Positions 1 to 6,629 of a stretch of 10,574 nt of DNA are shown here, piece after piece. Under the pieces are notes generated by a model that saw nothing but the letters and a program-made list of their open reading frames with translations, ran no database searches and was not told the DNA's origin. Positions within the stretch are counted from its first letter, which is position 1, and every line of letters starts with the position of its first letter. Both the position numbers and the translations under genes were made by a program. The DNA is from an uncultured Rhodanobacter sp. GTDB lineage: Bacteria; Pseudomonadota; Gammaproteobacteria; Xanthomonadales; Rhodanobacteraceae. The stretch lies in NCBI GenBank assembly GCA_937906285.1, contig CALCWL010000430.1, forward strand, positions 1-10,574, read 5' to 3'.

Positions 1-1
1 G

Positions 2-1426
2 CCGCAGGCGATCAGCGACAGCGCCATCATCAGCCACGAGCGCGTCGACAACTATCTCGGCCTGGCCACTCAGCGGCGCGACCTGCGTTACTTCGTGCTG
101 CAGAAGCCGGAGCCCGCCGAGAAAGAGGTGACCGACGCGCAAATCGAATCCTGGTACAAGGCGCACCAGGCCGATTACATGAATCCCGAACGGGTTTCGG
201 TGAAGTACGTCGAGGTGGACAGCGCCAAGCTCAAGCCGAAAGCGGCCCCCAGCGACGAGGAACTCAAGGCGCGCTACGAAGAGGAAAAGCAGCGCTTCGT
301 GCAGCCCGAGCAGCGGCTGGTTTCGCACATCCTCGTCAACGTGCCCGCCAACGCCACGCCCGAACAGCAGAAGGCTGCGCTGGCCACCGCGGACAAGATC
401 GCGGCCGAAGCCACGCCGGCGAATTTTGCCCAGCTGGCCGAAAAGGATTCACAGGATCTGGGTTCGCGGCGCCAGGGCGGCGACCTCGGCTGGCTCGAGA
501 AGGGCGTGACCAACGCCGCGTTCGACTCGGCGATGTTCGCATTGCAGAAAGGGCAGATATCCAAGCCGGTGCTGTCCTCCGACGGCTACCACATCATCTG
601 GTTGCGCGACGTGCGCAGCGGCGAGTCCAAGCCGTTTGCCGAGGTCCGCGACCAGTTGCTGCAGGAGGCGACCACGGCGGAACGCGATCGCGAATACAAC
701 GAACTGGCCGGCAAGATGGCGGACCAGACCTATTCGAACCCGGGGTCACTGGAACCTGCGGCCGCGGCGCTTGATCTGCCGATCCAGACCCTGCCGCTGT
801 TCTCGCGCACGGACGGCAAGGGCCTGGCGGCCAACCCCAAGGTGGTCGCTGCCGCATTCAGCGACGACGTGCTGGTCCAGGGCAACAATTCGGGTCTGAT
901 CGACTTGGGCAACAACCACTCGATCGTGATCCACGTCGACAAGCATGTGCCGGCTGCAGTCAAGCCGTTGGCCGAGGTACGCGCCAAGGTGCAGCAAAGC
1001 ATCCTGGAGGAGCGCATCACGGTGGCGGCCCGCAAGCAGGCTGATGATGTGCTTGCGCGCCTGCGCAAGGGCGAGGACATGGAGGCGGTGGCCAAGTCGC
1101 TCGATGCCAGGATCGTCAGCGTGCCCGAGGCCGTGCGCGGCCAGTCGCTGCAGGTACCGGCGCCGGTGCTGAAGGAGGCCTACCTGTTGCCGCATCCATC
1201 GGCACCGGACAAGCCCAGCTTCGCCGAGGTGAGCATGGGTGACGGTGGCTTCGCGCTGGTGGCGGTGGACAAGGTGCAGCCGGGCGATATCTCCAGGATC
1301 ACGCCGGAAGAGCGCGACATGCTGCATCGACAGATGGCCCAGGCTTATGCCGGCGAGGCGACGCGCGAGCTGCTCCAGACGTTGCGCGCCAAGACCAAGA
1401 TCAAGATCAACAAGAACCTGCTGTAG
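2..1426 (+). CDS. ppiD: Peptidyl-prolyl cis-trans isomerase PpiD (5' end outside window)
   Basis: PpiD is an inner-membrane-anchored periplasmic chaperone that works near the Sec translocon on newly exported proteins. The frame is open from the first bases, so the gene begins before the window. The 474 visible residues lack the N-terminal membrane anchor; E. coli PpiD has about 620. A parvulin-type rotamase domain lies at about nt 305-615, with the family patterns HILV, GGDLGWL and KPVLSSDGYHIIWL. A SurA/PpiD-like helical segment rich in charged residues precedes it, and a long C-terminal domain ends in a Lys-rich tail (KTKIKINKNLL). The stretch just before the first internal GTG (position 95) reads RRDLRYFVLQ, which resembles the PpiD core, so that GTG is not the start. 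The gene converges with mltD about 108 bp downstream. SurA is the main alternative, but the domain order and the C-terminal extension favour PpiD. Confidence 0.88.
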   Translation, partial: PQAISDSAIISHERVDNYLGLATQRRDLRYFVLQKPEPAEKEVTDAQIESWYKAHQADYMNPERVSVKYVEVDSAKLKPKAAPSDEELKARYEEEKQRFVQPEQRLVSHILVNVPANATPEQQKAALATADKIAAEATPANFAQLAEKDSQDLGSRRQGGDLGWLEKGVTNAAFDSAMFALQKGQISKPVLSSDGYHIIWLRDVRSGESKPFAEVRDQLLQEATTAERDREYNELAGKMADQTYSNPGSLEPAAAALDLPIQTLPLFSRTDGKGLAANPKVVAAAFSDDVLVQGNNSGLIDLGNNHSIVIHVDKHVPAAVKPLAEVRAKVQQSILEERITVAARKQADDVLARLRKGEDMEAVAKSLDARIVSVPEAVRGQSLQVPAPVLKEAYLLPHPSAPDKPSFAEVSMGDGGFALVAVDKVQPGDISRITPEERDMLHRQMAQAYAGEATRELLQTLRAKTKIKINKNLL

Positions 1427-1476
1427 CCGGGCTCGCCCGGCGGGCGGCGGTGCGCATGGCTCGCGTCGTGCGCACC
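1426..1476 (+). terminator. Two hairpins between ppiD and mltD, possible terminator without U-tract
   Basis: Just after the ppiD stop is a hairpin with 6-bp arms GCCGGG/CCCGGC (1426-1441) around a 4-nt loop. A second hairpin follows, with perfect 8-bp arms GGTGCGCA/TGCGCACC (1449-1456 and 1469-1476) and a 12-nt loop. Neither is followed by a T-run on either strand, so these are not textbook intrinsic terminators. They could stabilise the 3' ends of the convergent ppiD and mltD messages. The rest of the gap to 1534 shows nothing else I can support. Confidence 0.3.
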
Positions 1477-1534
1477 CAGCTGATCTCGCGAATACGAATC
1501 CCGCCACGGATCACGCCCGTGACGGCGCAAGCCT

Positions 1535-2704
1535 TCAATCGATGTCGCCCAGCTTCAGCACCTGGCCGGGCTGGATCGCCTGGCCCTGGGCCAGGTCGTT
1601 CAGCTGCTGCAGATGCGCGACGCTGGTCGAATACTCGCGCGCAATCTGCCACAGGCTTTCACCGGGGCTGACCACGTGCGTGTCAGGACCGCGGGACGAT
1701 TCGTCGTCTGCTGCGGCGGTGGTGGAGCCCGCGGCGGCATCGAGCATGGCGAGCTCGAACCGACCGGCGTGACCGGCCGGCAGCATGAGGTGCGAAACCG
1801 TTCGCCCATCCAGCTTGTTGCCGCGGAATGCCGCATTGAGATGACGCAGGGCCGATTCCGGCATGCCGGCCATTTCGGCGGCGTGCGCCACCGTGACGGG
1901 ATGCGTCACCGGTGCCTGCACCAGGTGCTCGGACTCCGGCAGGCTGGGCAGGCTGACCTGGAAGCGCGACGGCTCGCGTATCACGCATGCGATCGCCAGC
2001 AACTGGGTCAGGTGCTCGCGGGTGACGCGGCGTACCGGCAGGTCGGGGATCACCGGCTTGTCCGCCGGCATGCCGTGGTGGCGGATCAACGTGCGTATCT
2101 TGAATTCGCCGGCGTTGTACGCGTAGTCGGCCACGCGCCAGTCGTGGAAGCGGTCATGGTATTGCCGCAGCAACTTCATCACGGCGTGCGCTGCGACCGG
2201 TATGTCCAGCCGGCCGTCGTAATGGCGATCCACGCGCAAGCCCATCGAGCGGGCGGTCACCGGCATGATCTGCCACATGCCCGCGGCGTGGTGCTTGCGC
2301 CCCTGCACCGGGCGGTAACGGCTCTCCACCCACGGCAACAGTGCGAACTCGCCGGGCACGTCGTATTGCTCCGCGACCTGCTGGACATATGCCAGGCGCG
2401 GCATCGCCTCGCGCAAGGTCTCCTCGAACCGCGCCGGGCTGCGAGTGTAGCGTCCGGCCCAGGCCAGCACGGCGGGGTCGGCGTTGCAGTCCGGCATGAC
2501 AAAGCTGCCGCGCAGCCGATCCCACAAGTCGGCCGCCGGCACGGGCGCCATGGTCGCGACGCTGGCGGCGGTCGCCGGGATGGTGCTGGCGGGGGCGACG
2601 ACGGCGACAGGCGCACGTGCCGGTTGCGAAGGCATGCTGCTGCAGGCGGCCAGCGCGGTCGACAGCGCCAACGGCAGCAGCAGGTGTCGGGGCATCCGGT
2701 TCAT
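1535..2704 (-). CDS. mltD: Membrane-bound lytic murein transglycosylase D (lipoprotein)
   Basis: This enzyme cleaves the MurNAc-GlcNAc bond of peptidoglycan, forming 1,6-anhydro products, from the periplasmic side of the outer membrane. The 389-residue protein starts with a lipoprotein signal peptide whose lipobox LSTALAAC puts the lipidated cysteine at residue 21. A Pro/Ala linker follows (about 25-57). The SLT family-1 domain (about 105-215) has the catalytic Glu127 in WVESRY, then AAGMWQIMPVTAR (140-152) and AYNAGE (195-200). A single LysM domain for glycan binding sits at about 343-386 (HVVSPGESLWQIA). E. coli MltD is about 450 residues and carries more LysM sequence. The ATG start (2704-2702) overlaps the gloB stop as ATGA, which implies translational coupling. 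The region at 265-325 between the two domains is typical of the family but has no known function that I can name. Confidence 0.93.
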   Translation of the reverse strand: MNRMPRHLLLPLALSTALAACSSMPSQPARAPVAVVAPASTIPATAASVATMAPVPAADLWDRLRGSFVMPDCNADPAVLAWAGRYTRSPARFEETLREAMPRLAYVQQVAEQYDVPGEFALLPWVESRYRPVQGRKHHAAGMWQIMPVTARSMGLRVDRHYDGRLDIPVAAHAVMKLLRQYHDRFHDWRVADYAYNAGEFKIRTLIRHHGMPADKPVIPDLPVRRVTREHLTQLLAIACVIREPSRFQVSLPSLPESEHLVQAPVTHPVTVAHAAEMAGMPESALRHLNAAFRGNKLDGRTVSHLMLPAGHAGRFELAMLDAAAGSTTAAADDESSRGPDTHVVSPGESLWQIAREYSTSVAHLQQLNDLAQGQAIQPGQVLKLGDID

Positions 2705-3519
2705 GCGCGAAAGGCATCCTTGGCCGCCCGCAGGGCGGCGAAACGGGCCACGCGGTCGCCGTCGACGCCGCGTGCGGCGCACCAGTCGATCACGGCATCG
2801 GTGTCGACCCGGAGGAAGGGATTGGTCGCCCGCTCCGTGGCCAGCGTGACGGGCAGGCTGGCCTGGCCGTCCGCACGCAATTGCGCCACCTCGCGCCGAC
2901 GTTGCTGCAGCGTGGAGTTGCCCGGCTCCACCGTATCGGCGAACAGGCCGTTGGCGTGGGTGTACTCGTGCCCGGCGCAGACCCGGGTCGAACCGGGCAG
3001 TGCCGCCAGGCGATCCAGCGAGGCGAGCATCTGAGCCGGCGTGCCCTCGAACAGGCGCCCGCAGCCAAGGCTGAACAAGGTGTCGCCACACAGCAGCAGG
3101 CCGGCGCCGACGTAGCCGACGTGGGTGAGGGTGTGCCCTGGAATCGACATCACCTCGAAAGTCAGATCGGGGGCAGGGAGCTCTACGAGGTCGCCATCGC
3201 CGACGGCGTGCGTCAGCCCCTCGATGCGCGAATCACGCGGTCCGTATACCGGCACGTCATGGCGTTGCCGCAGTGCCGCCGCTCCACCAATGTGGTCGTT
3301 GTGATGATGTGTCAGCAACACGCCACGCAGACGCCATCGGTGCTGCGCCAAGGCTTGCTCGACCACGGCCGCATCGCCAGGATCGACGACGACGGCCTGG
3401 CCTTCATCGTCATGAAGCAGCCAGATGTAGTTGTCGGTCAGGGCCGGTAGGGGCAGAAGGTGCAAGGCGGTTCCGGAGGGTCGGGCGACAGCGGCGGCGC
3501 GTCGATGCCGATGCGTCAT
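2701..3519 (-). CDS. gloB: Hydroxyacylglutathione hydrolase (glyoxalase II)
   Basis: Glyoxalase II hydrolyses S-D-lactoylglutathione to D-lactate and glutathione, the second step of cytosolic methylglyoxal detoxification. The metallo-beta-lactamase motif THHHNDHIGG (residues 70-79) supplies His71, His73, Asp75 and His76. The remaining metal ligands are His129 (PGHT), Asp146 (CGDTLF) and His184 (GHEYTH). The C-terminal HAGH domain has the family's NPFLR near 233-237. I report the only upstream ATG (3519), giving 272 residues. A TTG at 3465 would give 254 residues (HLLPLPALTDNYIW), matching E. coli GloB length (about 251) and metal-ligand spacing, so the 18-residue basic extension may not be translated. 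Neither start has a strong ribosome binding site. The gene is first in a gloB-mltD pair with a 4-base overlap and diverges from the methyltransferase gene. Confidence 0.94.
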   Translation of the reverse strand: MTHRHRRAAAVARPSGTALHLLPLPALTDNYIWLLHDDEGQAVVVDPGDAAVVEQALAQHRWRLRGVLLTHHHNDHIGGAAALRQRHDVPVYGPRDSRIEGLTHAVGDGDLVELPAPDLTFEVMSIPGHTLTHVGYVGAGLLLCGDTLFSLGCGRLFEGTPAQMLASLDRLAALPGSTRVCAGHEYTHANGLFADTVEPGNSTLQQRRREVAQLRADGQASLPVTLATERATNPFLRVDTDAVIDWCAARGVDGDRVARFAALRAAKDAFRA

Positions 3520-3556
3520 CGGCAGACGCGACCGCCTGGCCGCATTGGAGCGCCCG

Positions 3557-3562
3557 ACTATA
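3557..3562 (-). promoter_or_regulatory. Candidate -10 box for gloB in the gloB/yafS divergent region
   Basis: On the minus strand the sequence reads TATAGT, close to the sigma-70 -10 consensus and set in an AT-rich patch of an otherwise GC-rich region. It would place transcription start about 30 nt before the gloB ATG, or about 85 nt before the alternative TTG. I see no good -35 at the expected distance, so this is a weak call. The rest of the 179-bp divergent spacer (3520-3698) must also hold the yafS-side promoter, for which I see only a possible TAAACT at 3665-3670 without a matching -35. Confidence 0.25.
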
Positions 3563-3698
3563 AAGGGGCATCGGCGGCTTCTCGTTAGTATGGTGTTAAG
3601 AGGTGGGCCGGGCATTCAGATGCGTGCGCCAAGTCAGGCGACTGCGATCCGTTGCCGCTGCGGCTAAACTGGAGGTTCGCGCCAACCGGACCCGCTGC

Positions 3699-4409
3699 AT
3701 GCAACCACAGGACGACATCTACGCCACTGTACCGCTGCGCCGATTGCGTGATGCCCAGGCGCGGGTGCTGGCGCCGGAGTTGCAGCGATGTTTCGGGACG
3801 CACGCGTTGTTGCTCGGCGTGGCCGCGGACGAGGCGCCGCCGGCACTGCCGATGCTGGGAAGCTGGGTTCGTCTTCATATCGACGGCGGTCGCTATGACG
3901 GCGACCTGCGTGCTGCCGTGGATCAGCCGCTGCCGTTCGTGGCCGACGCCTTCGATCTGATCCTGCTGCGCCATGCGCTGGAGGTCTCGCCGGTGTCATC
4001 GGCGCTGCTGGAAGATGTGCTGCGCGTGCTGGCGCCGGGCGGGGCGCTGGCCTTGACCGGCGTGCATCCGGTCAGCGGGTGGTCGCCGTGGTTGCGCTGG
4101 CACGCGCGGGGCCGGACGCTCAGATTGCAGCTTCCGCTGCAGCTGGAACGCATGCTGCGTCACGCCGGCATGGAGATCGAACTGGCCCGGCGCGTGGGAC
4201 GCGGTTGGCCGGGTCTGCCGGCGACTTCGACGACAATGGACAGCGTGCTGGGTGGCGGCTACGTGTTGCTCGCGCGCAAGCAGCGGCGGCTGGCCATGCC
4301 GCTGCGCATCAATCCCGTGAAACTGATGGTGCCGGCAGCGGACAGGCTGTCGCCTGGGGCACGACCCAATCCAGCCTTGCAGGCAACAGGGATACCCGAA
4401 CACTCATGA
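3699..4409 (+). CDS. yafS: YafS-like class I SAM-dependent methyltransferase
   Basis: This 236-residue cytoplasmic protein resembles E. coli YafS (about 240 residues), a methyltransferase-fold protein whose substrate I do not know. Visible core elements are the motif-I region HALLLGVAAD (35-44), which is degenerate and lacks the usual GxGxG; LPFVADAFDLILLRHALE (78-95), typical of the Methyltransf_11 group; and LRVLAPGGALALTG (108-121), the post-III strand. Near the C terminus ARKQRRLAMPLRINPVK (192-208) matches the E. coli YafS tail pattern. The ATG at 3699 gives a family-length protein; the frame is open further upstream to 3603, but that extension has no family character. It is the first gene of a rightward trio and its stop overlaps the rnhA start as ATGA. 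Synteny with gloB and rnhA supports the assignment more than the weak SAM motif does. Confidence 0.8.
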   Translation: MQPQDDIYATVPLRRLRDAQARVLAPELQRCFGTHALLLGVAADEAPPALPMLGSWVRLHIDGGRYDGDLRAAVDQPLPFVADAFDLILLRHALEVSPVSSALLEDVLRVLAPGGALALTGVHPVSGWSPWLRWHARGRTLRLQLPLQLERMLRHAGMEIELARRVGRGWPGLPATSTTMDSVLGGGYVLLARKQRRLAMPLRINPVKLMVPAADRLSPGARPNPALQATGIPEHS

Positions 4410-4849
4410 GTGAAGTTGAAGCATTTACCGACGGCGCCTGCCTCGGCAATCCCGGACCGGGCGGCTGGGCCGCGTTGCTGCGGGCTCCGGGCGGTGAGCG
4501 GATGCTGGCCGGGCGGGAAGCCGCCACCACCAACAACCGGATGGAGCTGATGGCGGCGATCGGCGCGCTGGAAGCGCTCAAACGCCCCTGCCTGGTCACC
4601 CTCACCACCGATTCGCGCTACGTCATGCAAGGCATCGAACAGTGGCTGCCGAAGTGGCGCGCCAACGGCTGGCGCACGGCCGACCGCAAACCGGTCAAGA
4701 ACCAGGATCTGTGGCAGCGCCTGTCCGATGCGGCGGGCACGCACCAGGTTCGCTGGCAGTGGGTGCGCGGCCACAACGGCCACGCGGAAAACGAGCGGGT
4801 GGACCGCGCTGCACGCGAGCAGGCCGAGTCGATCAGGGGCGGGGCATGA
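4406..4849 (+). CDS. rnhA: Ribonuclease HI
   Basis: RNase HI cuts the RNA strand of RNA-DNA hybrids. It removes R-loops and helps remove primers in the cytosol. The 147-residue protein has the complete active site: Asp9 (FTDGACLGNPGPGG), Glu47 (MELMA), Asp69 (TTDSRY), His123 (VRGHNGHAENE) and Asp133 (RVDRAA). Each lies one residue before its E. coli counterpart (D10, E48, D70, H124, D134). The basic handle region around KWRANGWRTADRKPVKNQDLW (83-103) is present. The ATG overlaps the methyltransferase stop (ATGA, 4406-4409) and the rnhA stop overlaps the dnaQ start in the same way. All three genes are therefore probably translated from one message by coupling. Confidence 0.97.
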   Translation: MSEVEAFTDGACLGNPGPGGWAALLRAPGGERMLAGREAATTNNRMELMAAIGALEALKRPCLVTLTTDSRYVMQGIEQWLPKWRANGWRTADRKPVKNQDLWQRLSDAAGTHQVRWQWVRGHNGHAENERVDRAAREQAESIRGGA

Positions 4850-5550
4850 GGCAGATCGTTCTCGACACCGAAACGACCGGCCTGGAAGTGCGCCAGGGCC
4901 ATCGCCTGGTGGAAATCGCCTGCGTCGAGATGGTCGAGCGCAGGCTTACCGGCCGGCACTACCAGACGTATCTGAACCCCGACCGTGCCATCGACGAAGG
5001 CGCCCGCCAGGTCACCGGCATCGAGGACGAGTTCCTGCTCGACAAGCCGCGCTTCGCCGATGTCGCCGAGGAGTTCCTGGCCTTCATCGCCGGCGCCGAA
5101 CTGATCATCCACAACGCGGCCTTCGACGTGGGCTTTCTGGACGCCGAACTGGCGCGCCTCGGTGCCGCCAGCGGCTGCATCGCCGATCGCTGCAGCGTGC
5201 TGGACACGCTGGCGATGGCGCGCGAGCGTTATCCCGGCCAGCGCAACAGCCTGGATGCATTGTGCAAGCGGCTGGGCGTGGACAACTCGCGCCGCGACCT
5301 GCACGGCGGCCTGATCGACGCGCAGCTTCTGGCCGACGTCTATCTGGCCATGACTTCGGGCCAGGTCGGGCTGGATCTGGAGTTCGACGCAGCGACGCCG
5401 CAACACGCGGTGGTACTGCCGACGGCAACCCTGCAGGTGCGCCCACGCGTACTGTGCGCGTCGGCGAGCGAGTTGCTGGCGCATGAGCGGCGACTCGATG
5501 CGCTGGACAAGAGCGCGGGCGGGCAGAGCGTATGGCGCCGGTTGGGTTGA
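4846..5550 (+). CDS. dnaQ: DNA polymerase III epsilon subunit (3'-5' proofreading exonuclease)
   Basis: Epsilon removes mismatched 3' ends during replication as part of the Pol III core with alpha and theta. The 234-residue protein is a DEDDh exonuclease: Exo I Asp7 and Glu9 (LDTETTG), Exo II Asp94 (HNAAFDVGFLD) and Exo III His153 with Asp158 (HGGLIDA). After the catalytic domain, QVGLDL (173-178) sits where E. coli DnaQ has its beta-clamp-binding motif. The C-terminal stretch SASELLAHERRLDALDK (206-222) matches the alpha-subunit-binding tail. The ATG is embedded in the rnhA stop (ATGA), an unusual layout compared with E. coli, where the two genes are divergent. The stop lies 18 bp from the stop of the convergent phosphatase gene. 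Confidence 0.96.
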   Translation: MRQIVLDTETTGLEVRQGHRLVEIACVEMVERRLTGRHYQTYLNPDRAIDEGARQVTGIEDEFLLDKPRFADVAEEFLAFIAGAELIIHNAAFDVGFLDAELARLGAASGCIADRCSVLDTLAMARERYPGQRNSLDALCKRLGVDNSRRDLHGGLIDAQLLADVYLAMTSGQVGLDLEFDAATPQHAVVLPTATLQVRPRVLCASASELLAHERRLDALDKSAGGQSVWRRLG

Positions 5551-5568
5551 GCCGTGCGGCGCGGTGTT

Positions 5569-6270
5569 TCAGCTGCAGCGCACGAGGACGACGGTGATGT
5601 TGTCGTCGCCGCCGCCATCGAGCGCGTTCAACAGCAATTGATCGGCACATTCCTGCGCGGCGAGATCGTTGCGTGAGACGGTGCGGGCGATCGCGGCGTC
5701 GTCGACGCATTCCGTCAGCCCGTCGCTGCACAGCAGGAAACTCATGCCGGGTTCAAGCGTGCCCCGGGCCATGCCGATGCGCAGTTGCTCGGTGGCGGTG
5801 ACACCCAGTGCCTGGGTGAGCAGGTTGCGCTGCGGGTGCTGCGCCGCCTGGGCCGGATCGAGCTGGCCGGCTTCCACCAGCGCCTGGACCAGCGAATGGT
5901 CGTGGCTGACCCGACGCAGACTGTGCTGCCACAGGTAGATGCGGCTGTCGCCGACCCAGGCCACTTCATACGCGTCGCCGACGATTCGCAGTGCCGCGAT
6001 CGTGGTGCCCATCGGCAACAGGTCGAAGCTGGGCCTGGCGTGCGCCAGCAGTCGTTCGCCTGCGCCGTTGACGGCCTCGATCAGGCTTGAGCCGGCTCCG
6101 ACCAGCTCGACCATCGCATCGCGCACCAGTGCCGATGCCACCTCGCCATGCTGGTGGCCGCCCATGCCGTCGGCGACCAGGAACAGGCCCAGCGAGACAT
6201 CGGCGTGGTAGGTGTCCTCGTTGCGCGTGCGGCGCAGGCCGACATGGGTTCCGTGTCCGAGCTCGATCAT
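5569..6270 (-). CDS. PP2C-family Ser/Thr protein phosphatase (Stp/PrpC type)
   Basis: This metal-dependent phosphatase removes phosphate from Ser/Thr residues and usually opposes a Hanks-type kinase. The 233-residue protein is a bare PP2C domain with no membrane segment, so it is probably cytosolic. Visible motifs are RRTRNEDT (13-20, metal-site Glu18/Asp19), LVADGMGGHQHGE (31-43, Asp34), PMGTTI (86-91), AWVGDSRIYLW (104-114), LCSDGLTE (180-187, Asp183) and GGGDDNITVVLV (219-230, Asp222/Asp223). The metal-binding acidic residues are all present, so an active enzyme is expected. The ATG at 6270 lacks a strong ribosome binding site. It faces dnaQ tail to tail with an 18-bp gap and diverges from the tRNA-Ser gene. 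No kinase or signalling partner lies in the window, so its substrate cannot be inferred. Confidence 0.93.
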   Translation of the reverse strand: MIELGHGTHVGLRRTRNEDTYHADVSLGLFLVADGMGGHQHGEVASALVRDAMVELVGAGSSLIEAVNGAGERLLAHARPSFDLLPMGTTIAALRIVGDAYEVAWVGDSRIYLWQHSLRRVSHDHSLVQALVEAGQLDPAQAAQHPQRNLLTQALGVTATEQLRIGMARGTLEPGMSFLLCSDGLTECVDDAAIARTVSRNDLAAQECADQLLLNALDGGGDDNITVVLVRCS

Positions 6271-6318
6271 GGGGCTACTGTCAGGGCAAGCTGTGCAGCA
6301 TGCCGCAAGCCAAGGTTG

Positions 6319-6347
6319 TTGTCACGGTTCCCTTGCTCGCGTATGAT
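6319..6347 (+). promoter_or_regulatory. Sigma-70 promoter of tRNA-Ser
   Basis: TTGTCA (6319-6324) and TATGAT (6342-6347) are separated by exactly 17 bp, one mismatch each from TTGACA and TATAAT. The GC-rich stretch TCGCGGCTCGC directly after the -10 resembles the discriminator of stringently controlled stable-RNA promoters. Start of transcription is expected near 6354, about 25 nt before the mature tRNA 5' end. This is the best promoter in the window. Confidence 0.85.
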
Positions 6348-6378
6348 TCGCGGCTCGCATGCGCCCATGCACCCGACC

Positions 6379-6520
<142 letters not shown>

Positions 6521-6557
6521 TCGAACCTGCCCATGGGTCCGAACCGAATCCACGCGC

Positions 6558-6589
6558 AAAAAAAGGGGGCGGCCGGGACCGCCCCCTTT
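6558..6589 (-). terminator. Rho-independent terminator of ppsA
   Basis: Perfect 11-bp arms (6562-6572 and 6579-6589; core GGGGGCGG/CCGCCCCC on the plus strand) enclose a 6-nt loop. Read on the minus strand, the hairpin is followed by seven T residues (plus-strand A-run 6558-6564). It lies about 40 bp after the ppsA stop, in the right orientation and at the right distance. Confidence 0.93.
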
Positions 6590-6629
6590 GCAAACAACCC
6601 GACGAGTTTGCCGCGCCGGACGTGTACTC

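Noticed and set aside
746..1507. Open frame of 253 codons antisense to ppiD
   Set aside because: It overlaps a conserved protein and has no start context, motif or operon partner.
1613..3034. Open frame of 473 codons on the plus strand opposite mltD and gloB
   Set aside because: It is antisense to two proteins with clear catalytic motifs. Its composition (Arg, Gly, His, Ala) is that of a GC-rich shadow frame, with no recognisable domain.
3603..3698. N-terminal extension of the YafS-like methyltransferase
   Set aside because: The Arg-rich extension covers the divergent promoter region, and the start at 3699 gives the family length.
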